NCBI GenBank assembly: GCA_963702925.1
Contig: OY969771.1
Location: forward strand, 3,596,001-3,660,000
Origin: CAIKMD01 sp963702925
GTDB lineage: Bacteria; Pseudomonadota; Alphaproteobacteria; ATCC43930; CGMCC-115725
Direction of reading: 5' to 3'
DNA length: 64,000 nt
Position 1 is the stretch's first letter. The number at the start of each line of letters is the position of its first letter. The position numbers and the translations under genes were made by a program. Below, one piece after another: positions 7,726 to 15,519 of this stretch. The notes below the pieces were generated by a model, which saw only the letters and a list, made by a program, of their open reading frames with translations, did no database searches and was not told the origin of the DNA.

Positions 7726-7765
7726 CTCCATCTTCCCGCTTTCGCGGGAACGACGAGCCAAATGA
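6743..7765 (+). CDS. IS30-family transposase
   Basis: A 340-aa transposase. The N-terminal helix-turn-helix (L-E-E-R-C-E-I-A-Q-R-R-A-A-G-G, then R-T-P-S-S-I-S-R-E-L) is typical of IS30. The catalytic DDE residues are visible as Asp in H-W-E-A-D-L-M, Asp in T-F-D-N-G-T-E-F and Glu in W-Q-K-G-G-V-E-N-A-I-G-R-L-R-R. The frame is uninterrupted, so the enzyme may be active. The last dozen residues are encoded beyond the right inverted repeat, within the flanking palindrome, so the present C-terminus may depend on the target site. Confidence 0.93.
   Translation: MGQAYKHFSLEERCEIAQRRAAGGSIRQIAAALDRTPSSISRELKRNSGTKVGYKPSYAHDQAKARRWRGSKLLRNAELQALVLERLRRGWSPQQVAGRLAREHARVVVSHETIYRFIAAQIARTKNYAWRLYLPRGKSKRGFRGRKGGSSVEHIKNRVPIALRPAAATDRANPGHWEADLMLFRTYGQAVLALHERSSRALAIVRQHSKEAAPMAAAIEALLAALPSNLRQTITFDNGTEFARHETLRQNLGIQTFFCDPHAPWQKGGVENAIGRLRRLLPRKTDLTTLTSSQIRYLARLYNHTPRKCLDFQTPAEVFLKVLHFECDSIFPLSRERRAK
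7733..7750. repeat. REP-like palindrome at the IS30 right flank
   Basis: TTCCCGC-TTTC-GCGGGAA forms a 7-bp stem and is followed by CGAC. The left flank of the element carries CCTGGATTCCC. Joined, they resemble a short dispersed palindrome of the GGATTCCCGC...GCGGGAACGAC type, which suggests that the IS30 element inserted in or beside it. Confidence 0.5.
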
Positions 7766-7904
7766 AGCAGATGCCGCTCCGAGCCCCGAATCGCGCCCGG
7801 CCTGAGCCTCGCCTGGCGCCTTGAGTAGAAGGGGCCTATCTCCTAAAACCAGCGCAGCCGCCGCTTAGCACCGTTCCGGTGCCCTCGGGCTGGCAAGGAC
7901 GACG

Positions 7905-9194
7905 ATGGACAAGATTCGCATCCGTGGCGGCAAGCCGCTTTCCGGCGCTATTCCGATCGGCGGCGCCAAGAACGCGGCCTTGCCGCTGATGGCGGCCGCG
8001 CTCCTCACCGACGAGACGCTCACCTTGCGGCACGTGCCGGTGCTGGCCGACATCACCACCCTGTCGCATCTTCTGGTGCAGCACGGCGCCACCATCACCA
8101 TGGCCGGCGCGCAAAGCGCCCACGAGCACGGCCACGCGCTGCAGATCAACGCCAAGCGCATCGTCTCGACCACGGCGCCTTACGATCTCGTGCGCAAGAT
8201 GCGCGCCTCGGTCCTGGTGCTCGGGCCGCTTCTGGCGCGATGCGGCGAGGTGCGCGTGTCGCTGCCGGGCGGCTGCGCCATCGGCACGCGGCCGGTCGAT
8301 CTGCACATCAAAGGCATGGAGCGTTTGGGCGCGACGGTCGAGCTGCGCCAGGGCTATATCGAGGCGTCGGCGCCGCAAGGCTTGAAAGGCGCCGAGATCG
8401 TGTTTCCGATCGTGTCGGTGGGTGCGACCGAAAACCTGCTGATGGCGGCGAGCCTGGCCGAAGGCGAAACCACCTTGGTCAACGCCGCGCGCGAGCCCGA
8501 GATCGTCGATCTCGCCGCTTGCCTCAATGCCATGGGCGCGAAGATTTCCGGCGCGGGCACCGACAAGATCACCATCGAGGGCGTCAAACGCCTGCACGGG
8601 GCCGAGCATGTCGTGGTGCCCGACCGGATCGAGATCGGCACTTATCTCATGGCGACGGCGATCACGGGCGGCGCGGTCGATCTCGTCGGCGCGCGTTACG
8701 ATCTGGTTGCCGCGGTCGCGCGCTGTCTCGAAAGCGCGGGAGTCGAGATCGCCGAAAGCGACAAGGGCGTGCGCGTCAGCCGCGGCAATGCGCGCGTGAC
8801 CGGCGTCGACGTGATGACCGAGCCTTTCCCCGGCTTTCCGACCGATCTCCAGGCGCAGATGATGGCGCTGATGAGCACGGCGGACGGCGCGGCGATGATC
8901 ACCGAAACCATTTTCGAAAACCGCTTCATGCATGTGCCCGAGCTGTGCCGCATGGGCGCGAACATCAACGTGCATGGCGCCTCGGCGATGGTGCGCGGCG
9001 TGGCGCGTTTGAACGGCGCGCCGGTGATGGCGACCGATTTGCGCGCCTCGGTCTCGCTGGTTCTGGCCGGGTTGGCCGCAGAAGGCGAAACCACGGTCAA
9101 CCGCATCTATCACCTCGATCGCGGCTATGAGCGGCTCGAGGAAAAGCTGGCGGCGTGCGGCGCCGATATCGAGCGCCTGCCCGGGGACGATTAG
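7905..9194 (+). CDS. murA: UDP-N-acetylglucosamine 1-carboxyvinyltransferase MurA
   Basis: The 429-aa enzyme catalyses the first committed step of peptidoglycan precursor synthesis, transferring enolpyruvate from PEP to UDP-GlcNAc in the cytoplasm. Family hallmarks are G-G-K-P-L-x-G-x-I-P-I-x-G-A-K-N-A-A-L-P at the start and the active loop L-P-G-G-C-A-I-G-T-R-P-V-D with catalytic Cys124. That cysteine is the fosfomycin target, so the enzyme should be sensitive to the drug. Length is standard. It is the first gene of a long forward run that continues into his genes with short gaps, after the IS30 insertion upstream. Confidence 0.97.
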   Translation: MDKIRIRGGKPLSGAIPIGGAKNAALPLMAAALLTDETLTLRHVPVLADITTLSHLLVQHGATITMAGAQSAHEHGHALQINAKRIVSTTAPYDLVRKMRASVLVLGPLLARCGEVRVSLPGGCAIGTRPVDLHIKGMERLGATVELRQGYIEASAPQGLKGAEIVFPIVSVGATENLLMAASLAEGETTLVNAAREPEIVDLAACLNAMGAKISGAGTDKITIEGVKRLHGAEHVVVPDRIEIGTYLMATAITGGAVDLVGARYDLVAAVARCLESAGVEIAESDKGVRVSRGNARVTGVDVMTEPFPGFPTDLQAQMMALMSTADGAAMITETIFENRFMHVPELCRMGANINVHGASAMVRGVARLNGAPVMATDLRASVSLVLAGLAAEGETTVNRIYHLDRGYERLEEKLAACGADIERLPGDD

Positions 9195-9204
9195 GAGCGT
9201 CGCC

Positions 9205-9648
9205 ATGGCCGGGCTTAAGCTGCGCGCGGCGGATGCCGAAGACCTCGCCGTCATCTCAACGATCTTGCAGGATTCGCTGGTCGCAGTCGGCGAGATGACC
9301 TATCTGCCCGAAGAAAAGCGCTTCGTGCTGGTGGCGAACCGCTTCCGCTGGGAGCCGCAAGAGAGCGGCGCGCGCAGCGATTTCGAGCGCACCCTGACCG
9401 GGCTGTGCTTCGACGGCGTCACCGGCGTGCAGCGGCGCGGCTTTTCTCCCAGCGAGGGAGATCGCATCCTCTCGCTGCTCGCGATCCGGCTCGAAAGCCC
9501 CGATCCGGCCGCGGCGCTGATCCTCGACTTTGCCGGCGGCGGCAGCGTGCGGCTGGAAGTCGAGCGGGTCATGTGCCATTTAGATGATCTGGGCGAGCCC
9601 TGGCCGACGCGCTGGCGGCCGAAACATCCAGTGGCCGAATCCGACTGA
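9205..9648 (+). CDS. DUF2948 family protein
   Basis: A 147-aa protein starting MAGLKLRAADAEDLAVISTI, with the conserved F-x-x-x-A-N-R-F-R-W-E pattern and V-R-L-E-V-E-R-V-x-C-H-L-x-D-L-G-E-P-W near the end. This is the DUF2948 family, found in alphaproteobacteria almost always between murA and hisG/hisD, as here. Its function is unknown. The ATG at 9205 follows an AGGAG site after 7 bases, 10 bases past the murA stop, so translational linkage with murA is likely. Confidence 0.9.
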   Translation: MAGLKLRAADAEDLAVISTILQDSLVAVGEMTYLPEEKRFVLVANRFRWEPQESGARSDFERTLTGLCFDGVTGVQRRGFSPSEGDRILSLLAIRLESPDPAAALILDFAGGGSVRLEVERVMCHLDDLGEPWPTRWRPKHPVAESD

Positions 9649-9677
9649 GCTTTCGAGATTGGGCGAGGAGTCCTTTT

Positions 9678-10340
9678 TTGCGTGGCAATGAGACCTTGGT
9701 GCTGGCGCTGCCCCGGGGGCGTATTCTCGGCGAGGTGACGCCGCTTTTGAAGCGCGCGGGTATCGCGATCGAGCCGGCCTTCGACGATCCGAATTCGCGG
9801 CTGCTGCGCTTCAAGACCAATTTCACCGGGCTCGACGTGATCCGCGTGCGCAGCTTCGACGTCGCGACCTTCGTCGCCTTCGGCGCGGCGCAGATCGGGG
9901 TTGCCGGCAACGACGTGCTGATGGAGTTCGACTATCCCGAGATCTATGTGCCGCTCGATCTGAAGATCGGCCGCTGCCGCCTCGTGGCCGCCGCGCCCAA
10001 GGAAGATGTCGGGCGCGACGATCCTTCGCGCTGGAGCCATGTGCGTATCGCGACCAAATATCCCGAAATCACGCGCCGCCATTTCGCGCGCCGCGGCGTG
10101 CAGGCGGAGTGCATCGTGCTGAACGGCGCGATGGAGCTGGCGCCGAGCATGGGGCTGTCGCGCCAGATCGTCGATCTCGTCGCGACCGGCAGCACCTTGC
10201 GCGCCAACGGTCTGGTCGAGATCGAGCACATCGCGGACGTGACTTCGCGCTTCATCGTCAATCGCGCCGCGCTCAAAACCCGCACGGCCGAAGTGACCAG
10301 CTGGATCGAGCGTTTCCGCGAGGCCGCCGATGCCGCTTGA
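9678..10340 (+). CDS. hisG: ATP phosphoribosyltransferase, short form (HisG)
   Basis: The 220-aa protein begins L-V-L-A-L-P-R-G-R-I-L and contains the phosphoribosyl-binding segment I-V-D-L-V-A-T-G-S-T-L-R-A-N-G-L. It catalyses the first step of histidine synthesis, joining ATP and PRPP. The length identifies the short form, which lacks the regulatory C-terminal domain and in known systems needs HisZ as partner; no hisZ is in this window. The TTG start at 9678 is supported by GAGGAG 7 bases upstream. It overlaps hisD by 11 bases. Confidence 0.95.
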   Translation: MRGNETLVLALPRGRILGEVTPLLKRAGIAIEPAFDDPNSRLLRFKTNFTGLDVIRVRSFDVATFVAFGAAQIGVAGNDVLMEFDYPEIYVPLDLKIGRCRLVAAAPKEDVGRDDPSRWSHVRIATKYPEITRRHFARRGVQAECIVLNGAMELAPSMGLSRQIVDLVATGSTLRANGLVEIEHIADVTSRFIVNRAALKTRTAEVTSWIERFREAADAA

Positions 10341-11634
10341 GCTGGACAGCTCGGCGCCGGGTTTCGCGGCGCAGTTCGACGCGTTCCTCGCCGCCAAGCG
10401 CGAGCTGGCGCCCGATGTCGACGCGGCGGTTGCCGCCATCATCGACGATGTACGGCGGCGCGGCGATCAAGCCGTCATTGAGCTCACCAAGCGTTTCGAC
10501 CGGCTCGATCTGACGCCGGCGACGATGCGCGTGTCGGCCAGCGAGATTGCAGCGGCCGCCAAGTTGTGCAAGCCGGCGGCGCTCGATGCGCTGCGTTTCG
10601 CGCATGAGCGCATCAAGGCCTATCATTTGAAGCAGCTGCCCGCCGATTTCGACTACACCGATGCCGCTGGGGTGCGGCTCGGCGCGCGTTGGCGCCGGAT
10701 CGCGTCGGTCGGGCTTTATGTGCCGGGCGGCACCGCTTCCTATCCGTCCTCGGTGCTCATGAACGCCGTGCCGGCGAAGGTCGCCGGGGTCGCGCGCATC
10801 GTGATGGTGGTGCCGTCGCCCGATGGCATGCTCAACCCGCTCGTGCTCGCGGCGGCGGAGATCGCGGGCATTGCCGAGATCTATCGCATCGGCGGCGCGC
10901 AGGCGGTGGCGGCGCTGGCTTACGGCACGGCGACGATCGCGCCGGTCGACAAGATCACCGGGCCGGGCAATGCCTATGTCGCGGCGGCCAAACGGCGCGT
11001 CTTCGGCACGGTCGGCATCGACATGATCGCCGGCCCGTCGGAGATTCTGGTGCTGGCCGATGGCGCCAACGATCCCGACTGGATCGCGGCCGATCTCCTG
11101 TCCCAGGCCGAGCATGACAGCGCCGCGCAGTCGATCCTGATCACCGACGACAAGCGCTTCGCCGGTGCCGTCTGCGCCGCGGTGGAACGGCAGCTCGCGC
11201 GTTTGCCGCGCAGCGCCATCGCGCGCGAAAGCTGGCAGAAGCACGGTGCCGTGATCCTGGTGCGCGATCTCGCCGCTGCCGTGCCGCTGATCGACCGGAT
11301 CGCGCCCGAGCATTTGGAGCTGGCGATCGAGAATCCCGACGCGCTGGCGGCGCGCATCGCCCATGCCGGCGCGATCTTCTTGGGCCGGCACACGCCCGAG
11401 GCGGTGGGCGATTATGTCGCCGGGCCGAACCACGTTCTGCCGACGGCGCGCAGCGCAAGATTCTCGTCGGGTCTCGGCGTGCTCGACTTCATGAAGCGCA
11501 CTTCGCTTTTGGGCTGCGACGCGGCGAGCTTGCGCGCGATCGGGCCGGCGGCGATCACCTTGGCCGAAGCCGAAGGCCTCGATGCGCATGCGCGCTCGAT
11601 CGCCATGCGCCTCAATCTCGGCAAAGACGGCTGA
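10330..11634 (+). CDS. hisD: Histidinol dehydrogenase HisD
   Basis: The 434-aa enzyme performs the last two steps of histidine synthesis, oxidising L-histidinol to L-histidine with NAD and zinc. Conserved stretches include V-P-G-G-T-A-S-Y-P-S-S-V-L-M-N, the D-K-I-T-G-P-G-N-x-Y-V-A-A-A-K segment, I-A-G-P-S-E-I-L-V, L-L-S-Q-A-E-H-D and A-P-E-H-L-E-L. Length is normal. The start overlaps hisG, indicating translational coupling, and the next gene begins 3 bases after the stop. Confidence 0.97.
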   Translation: MPLELDSSAPGFAAQFDAFLAAKRELAPDVDAAVAAIIDDVRRRGDQAVIELTKRFDRLDLTPATMRVSASEIAAAAKLCKPAALDALRFAHERIKAYHLKQLPADFDYTDAAGVRLGARWRRIASVGLYVPGGTASYPSSVLMNAVPAKVAGVARIVMVVPSPDGMLNPLVLAAAEIAGIAEIYRIGGAQAVAALAYGTATIAPVDKITGPGNAYVAAAKRRVFGTVGIDMIAGPSEILVLADGANDPDWIAADLLSQAEHDSAAQSILITDDKRFAGAVCAAVERQLARLPRSAIARESWQKHGAVILVRDLAAAVPLIDRIAPEHLELAIENPDALAARIAHAGAIFLGRHTPEAVGDYVAGPNHVLPTARSARFSSGLGVLDFMKRTSLLGCDAASLRAIGPAAITLAEAEGLDAHARSIAMRLNLGKDG

Positions 11635-11636
11635 CG

Positions 11637-12113
11637 ATGCCGCGCCGCGACCAGCGTATCGCCAAGATCACCCTCGACGAGCACAGCGTCGTGCGCCGCA
11701 ACGCCGATGTCGAGCATGAGCGCGCGGTCGCGATCACGGATTTGCTGGCGGATAACAGCTTCGTGCCGAAATCTTCGCTCGCCGGGCCGTTTCATCTTCA
11801 TCTCGATGTCGCATCGAGCCGGCTGGTGATGGACATCCGCGACACTGCCGACAAATCCCTCGAGCAAGTGGTGTTGCCGCTGTCGCCTTTTCGCAAGATC
11901 GTGAAGGATTATTTCATGATCTGCGGCAGCTATTACAGCGCCGTGCGCGAAGCCAGCCCGTCGAAGATCGAGGCGATCGACATGGGACGGCGCGCGCTGC
12001 ACGACGAAGGCGGCGAGAAGCTGCGCGAGCGCATCGCCGACCAGGTCGAGGTCGATCTCAACACCGCGCGGCGCCTTTTCACGCTGCTCTGCGTTCTCCA
12101 TATCCGGGGCTAG
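11637..12113 (+). CDS. UPF0262 family protein
   Basis: A 158-aa protein with the UPF0262 pattern: I-T-L-D-E near the start, R-N-A-D-V-E-H-E-R-A-V-A-I-x-D-L-L, a central F-H-L-H-L, and S-P-F-R-K-I-V-K-D-Y-F-M-I-C-x-S-Y. The family is confined to alphaproteobacteria and occurs in this order after hisD. Its function is unknown. Tight packing between hisD and the phosphatase gene places it in the same transcript. Confidence 0.9.
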   Translation: MPRRDQRIAKITLDEHSVVRRNADVEHERAVAITDLLADNSFVPKSSLAGPFHLHLDVASSRLVMDIRDTADKSLEQVVLPLSPFRKIVKDYFMICGSYYSAVREASPSKIEAIDMGRRALHDEGGEKLRERIADQVEVDLNTARRLFTLLCVLHIRG

Positions 12114-12115
12114 GG

Positions 12116-12550
12116 ATGGCGCGGTTGCCCGGAAGCGTGCTGTTTGCCTGCACGTTGAACTCGATCCGTTCGCCGATCGCGGCGGCTTTGCTGCGGCAGA
12201 TTCACGGCGCGCGGGTTTTCGTCGATTCCGTGGGCGTACGCACCGCGCCGGTCGATCCTTTCGCGGTCGAGGTGATGGCCGAGATCGGCATCGATCTCGC
12301 CGCGCATCAGCCGAAAAGCTTCGACGAGCTCGACGACACGTCCTTCGATCTCGTGATCTCGCTCTCGCCCGACGCGCAACACGCCGCGGTCGAGCTGACC
12401 AGGACGTCGGCCTGCGAGGTGGAATTCTGGCCGGTTTTCGATCCCGCCGCGATCGAAGGCAGCCGCACCGAAACCTTGGCGGCCTTTCGCCTGATCCGGG
12501 ATCATTTGCGCAAGCGGATACTCGAACGCTTTCCGCCGGCCGCGACGTGA
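12116..12550 (+). CDS. Low-molecular-weight protein tyrosine phosphatase-like protein
   Basis: The 144-aa protein has the P-loop C-x5-R (Cys12 to Arg18 in C-T-L-N-S-I-R-S-P) and ends with a helical segment after F-D-P-A. This is the fold shared by LMW protein tyrosine phosphatases and thioredoxin-coupled arsenate reductases. A conserved D-P pair near the C-terminus fits the phosphatase general acid. The physiological substrate is unknown. In many relatives the translation factor gene infA lies between this gene and maf; here the two overlap by 4 bases and infA is absent. Confidence 0.8.
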   Translation: MARLPGSVLFACTLNSIRSPIAAALLRQIHGARVFVDSVGVRTAPVDPFAVEVMAEIGIDLAAHQPKSFDELDDTSFDLVISLSPDAQHAAVELTRTSACEVEFWPVFDPAAIEGSRTETLAAFRLIRDHLRKRILERFPPAAT

Positions 12551-13122
12551 CGGACCTTCTGGTTCTCGCCTCGTCCTCGCCGCGGCGGCGCGAGCTTTTG
12601 GCGCAAGTGGCGATCGTGCCGGATGCGATCGATCCCGCCGAAATCGACGAGAGCCCGCGGCCGCGCGAATTGCCCTTGCGCCATGCCGAGCGCCTGGCGG
12701 CCGAGAAAGCGCTTCTCGTCGCGCAACGTCATCCCGGTGCCTTTGTGCTCGGCGCCGATACGGTGGTGGCGTGCGGGCGGCGTATCCTGCCGAAAGCCGA
12801 GAGCTTGGACCAGGCGCGGTTTTGTCTCGAGTTGCTGTCGGGGCGCCGGCATCGCGTCCATGGCGGCATCGCGCTGGTGACGCCGCACGGCAAGCTGGCG
12901 CAGCGCCGGGTGACGACCATCGTCGCGCTGAAGCGTCTCACCGAGCGCGAAATCGCGGATTACCTCGCGACCGAGGAATGGCACGGCAAGGCGGGCGGCT
13001 ATGCCATCCAAGGGATCGCCGCGCGCTTCATACGCGAGATCATCGGCTCCTACAGCAATGTCGTGGGCCTGCCGCTGTTCGAGACCGTGGCGCTGCTCGA
13101 GGGTCAAGGCTTCAAGCGGTGA
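12547..13122 (+). CDS. maf: Maf-family nucleotide pyrophosphatase
   Basis: The 191-aa protein starts with L-V-L-A-S-S-S-P-R-R-R-E-L-L, the Maf signature, and contains V-L-G-A-D-T-V-V in the active site and G-Y-A-I-Q-G near the C-terminus. Maf proteins hydrolyse non-canonical or modified nucleoside triphosphates and act as house-cleaning enzymes, with links to division arrest. GTG at 12547 overlaps the previous stop by 4 bases, and the following rng start overlaps the maf stop as GTGA. Confidence 0.93.
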   Translation: MTDLLVLASSSPRRRELLAQVAIVPDAIDPAEIDESPRPRELPLRHAERLAAEKALLVAQRHPGAFVLGADTVVACGRRILPKAESLDQARFCLELLSGRRHRVHGGIALVTPHGKLAQRRVTTIVALKRLTEREIADYLATEEWHGKAGGYAIQGIAARFIREIIGSYSNVVGLPLFETVALLEGQGFKR

Positions 13123-14315
13123 GAAGCACGCTTTTCATCGCGGTCTCGCCTGGCGAAATCTGGGGCGCGCTGGACGAAGACGGCGAGCTGGCGGCGCTGC
13201 ATCTCGTGCGCCCGGGCGCGCCGAGCCAGATCGGCGGGATTTTCCTCGGCCGCATCGTGGCGTTACGGTCCGAGCTGCCGGCGGCGCTGGTCGATATCGG
13301 CTTTGCCCGGCCGGGTTTTCTCGATGGGCGCGATGCCGATCCGCGCCAGGGCCTTGCCGGCCTCACCGAAGGCCAGGCGCTGATCGTCGAAGTGACGAAA
13401 GAGGCGCGCGCCGACAAGGCGGTGGGCTTGCGCGCTTTGCGCGGCGAAAGACTGGCGCGGATCGAGGCCGCGGCGCGGCAGGAGAAGCCGCCCGCGCGGC
13501 TCGATAAGCCGGAGCCGGCGATCGCCGCGCTGCTCGCGGCGTGTCTGAAGCCGGCGCCGGAGAGCATCGTGATCGACGACCGCGTCGCTTTCGCCGAGGC
13601 GCGTATCGCTCTGGCGCGGCAAAGCCCCGATCTCTCCTCGCGCTTGACGCTCTACACGGACGCAACGCCGCTTTTCGAGCATGCGGGCTTGGCCGCCGCG
13701 ATCGAGACGGCGTTGGCGCCGCTTGTCGAGCTTGCCCATGGCGGCGCGCTTCATATCGAGACCACCCATGCCGCGACGATGATCGACGTCGATAGCGGCA
13801 AGGCCTCGGCGCTCGCCGCCAATCTCGACGCCGCGCGCGCGGTTTCGCGGCAAATCCGCTTGCGCAATCTCGCCGGCCCGATCGTGATCGATTTCGTCGG
13901 TATGAAGAAACGCCAGGACTGCGACCGGGTGCTTGCCGCGCTCAAGACCGCGCTCGGCGACGATCGCGAGAAGCCGGAAATTCTCGGCTGGACGCGGCTC
14001 GGCCATCTCGAGCTGGTGCGCCGCCGCCGCCGCGCGCCTTTGGCCGAGATGCTGTATGAGCGCGGCGAAGACGGCGCGTTCCGCAAGACCGCGCTGACCG
14101 TGGCGCTCGAAGCCTTGCGCGCGGCGGAGCGCGAAGCGCGGGCGCAGCCGGGCCGGGCGCTGATCCTGGCGCTGCATCCCGATATCGCGTCGGTCCTGAT
14201 GGACGGGCAGGGGCTTGCCGCCAAGCAAGGCCTCGAAGCGCGTCTCGGCCAGGCGCTTGCCATCGAGGCGCAGCAAACGCGCGCGCGCGAGACCTTCGAC
14301 ATCCGGCCGCGATAA
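13119..14315 (+). CDS. rng: Ribonuclease E/G family protein
   Basis: From GTG 13119 the product is 398 aa. It shows an S1-like N-terminus with G-G-I-F-L-G-R-I and A-A-L-V-D-I-G-F-A-R-P-G-F-L, and an RNase E/G core with T-T-H-A-A-T-M-I-D-V-D-S-G and I-V-I-D-F-V-G-M-K. The paired aspartates in those segments coordinate the catalytic metal. It is shorter than RNase E and lacks a scaffold domain, so RNase G-like endonuclease activity on 16S rRNA or mRNA 5' ends is likely. The location after maf and before yacG is the standard alphaproteobacterial order. Confidence 0.9.
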   Translation: MRSTLFIAVSPGEIWGALDEDGELAALHLVRPGAPSQIGGIFLGRIVALRSELPAALVDIGFARPGFLDGRDADPRQGLAGLTEGQALIVEVTKEARADKAVGLRALRGERLARIEAAARQEKPPARLDKPEPAIAALLAACLKPAPESIVIDDRVAFAEARIALARQSPDLSSRLTLYTDATPLFEHAGLAAAIETALAPLVELAHGGALHIETTHAATMIDVDSGKASALAANLDAARAVSRQIRLRNLAGPIVIDFVGMKKRQDCDRVLAALKTALGDDREKPEILGWTRLGHLELVRRRRRAPLAEMLYERGEDGAFRKTALTVALEALRAAEREARAQPGRALILALHPDIASVLMDGQGLAAKQGLEARLGQALAIEAQQTRARETFDIRPR

Positions 14316-14331
14316 CCTATCTATAAAGGCG

Positions 14332-14532
14332 ATGAGCGAGAACGAAACCAAGATCCCGATCGGCGCTTGCCCGATCTGCGGCAAGCCGGCGGTCGAGCTG
14401 CATCGCCCCTTTTGTTCGCGGCGTTGCGCGCTGATCGATTTCGGGCGCTGGATCGGCGGGAATTACCGCGCGCCGGCCGAGCCCGAAGCGGAAGAGGACG
14501 ACGCGCCGCCATCCTCGAACGAGGCGGAATGA
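14332..14532 (+). CDS. yacG: DNA gyrase inhibitor YacG
   Basis: A 66-aa zinc protein with C-P-I-C (Cys13, Cys16) and F-C-S-x-R-C (Cys28, Cys32), followed by D-F-x-R-W-x-G-G-x-Y and an acidic tail. This is the YacG signature. E. coli YacG binds GyrB and inhibits gyrase by blocking DNA binding. It starts 16 bases after the rng stop and ends the housekeeping run. Confidence 0.93.
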   Translation: MSENETKIPIGACPICGKPAVELHRPFCSRRCALIDFGRWIGGNYRAPAEPEAEEDDAPPSSNEAE

Positions 14533-14628
14533 CCGGCCTCGGGCGCGGCCGGAAGCCGTCGCCTTCGGCCGGGCGGGCTGGACAGTTTGGCCGATTTTTG
14601 CGATAAGCCACGGCCCGTCCGGGACGGC

Positions 14629-14704
14629 GCCCAGGTAGCTCAGTTGGTAGAGCATGCGACTGAAAATCGCAGTGTCGGTGGTTCGATTCCGCCCCTGGGC
14701 ACCA
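14629..14704 (+). tRNA. tRNA-Phe (GAA anticodon)
   Basis: Acceptor arms GCCCAGG and CCTGGGC pair fully. The D-arm is GCTCAGTTGGTAGAGC, the anticodon loop is CTGAAAA giving GAA, and the T-arm contains GGTTCGATTCC. CCA is encoded. It lies just upstream of a segment with remnant and low-GC genes. Confidence 0.97.
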
Positions 14705-14771
14705 CCATCAAACACGCTGCCCGGTTCAACTGGCCGGAAGCAATCTTGGGCCGGCCGCGCCGGCGCGTGCC

Positions 14772-14885
14772 TCAAGCATCGCGCCGCCGCGCGAGGATGA
14801 GGCCGAAGAGCAGAAGCTCCGGCAGTGTGCTGACGGGGATTTGCGGCCCCGCCCACATCATGAGGGCGGGAAATGCCAAGGCGAT
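14772..14885 (-). pseudogene. 3' remnant of a DUF2029/GT87-type membrane protein gene
   Basis: These ~114 bases align with 16539-16655, the 3' end of the GT87-like gene, at roughly 80-85 per cent identity by eye. Both encode a C-terminus of the form P-E-L-L-L-F-G-L-I-L-A-x-R-R-D-x-stop with a preceding P-A-L-M-M-W-A-G-P-Q segment. No upstream part of the gene is present here: the homology stops where the next minus-strand gene begins. It is the tail of a diverged paralogue left behind after deletion or insertion, not a recent duplication. Confidence 0.7.
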
Positions 14886-15316
14886 CACTCGGTATCGCGG
14901 GATTTCTTTTGCGCCAAGTGTTGTTTAATGATGGGAACGACAGACGGATGCGCATGATATGCAAACCATTGCCCGATGTCGATTATCCGTCCATCGCGCT
15001 TCTCGATCGAAAGAAAGAACGCCGCTGGTCCATCGATCTTGCGGTCGCGGTTCCAGCTTCCCTCGATGCGCCAATAGGTTCCGTTGTCGATCGCAGAGAG
15101 AGGACGCTGGCGTTCCAGCTCTTCCTTACCATAGTGTCCTTCGCACAATGCCTCGCCGATTTTCACCGCAAGATCGCTGTCGAAAACGACGCCGCCACGA
15201 GTTATTTCGACAAGAAATACTGCAGCCTCGCCTGCAAGCGTCGGAAACGGTTGTTTGGATTCATCGGACATTGCTGTGCACTCGCTTCCTGCGCGCTTTG
15301 CAATTTCGACGCTCAA
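14885..15316 (-). CDS. Possible NTF2-fold immunity-like protein (YbbC/YhhH type)
   Basis: A 143-aa frame; translation may start at MSDESKQPF, 15 codons inside. The pattern D-x-A-V-K-I-G-E-A-L-C-E-G-H-Y-G-K-E-E-L, then P-L-S-A-I-D-N-G-T-Y-W-R-I-E-G-S-W, then F-F-L-S-I-E-K-R-D-G-R-I resembles NTF2-fold immunity proteins that accompany polymorphic toxins. No Rhs or other toxin gene is in the window, so it would be an orphan. GC content is visibly lower than the housekeeping block, suggesting acquisition. The family call is by pattern only. Confidence 0.5.
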   Translation of the reverse strand: MSVEIAKRAGSECTAMSDESKQPFPTLAGEAAVFLVEITRGGVVFDSDLAVKIGEALCEGHYGKEELERQRPLSAIDNGTYWRIEGSWNRDRKIDGPAAFFLSIEKRDGRIIDIGQWFAYHAHPSVVPIIKQHLAQKKSRDTE

Positions 15317-15519
15317 GGCTCGAACTCTGGGGGAGGAAGCTCCTTGGCGGTATACGGTTGATTAGGGCCTGGCGCATGAAGGATTACAACAGGGAGCGGG
15401 GGAAAGGGAACTCCAGGTTGAAACCCCAGCTGCCGAATGCGGGTATCAGTAGTGTAGATATGGCCCCCTACTTGAAGGACAGGCCTTCGCATTAAGCGAG
15501 AGGGTCGCGGATACATTTG

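Noticed and set aside
14332..14532. YacG cysteine motif as part of a toxin-antitoxin or ribbon-helix protein
   Set aside because: The CxxC/CxxxC pattern, size and position after rng fit YacG fully.
15313..15516. A 67-codon frame between the immunity-like and membrane-protein genes
   Set aside because: It has no ribosome site or domain, and a Pro-rich, low-complexity sequence; I see nothing convincing in this gap.
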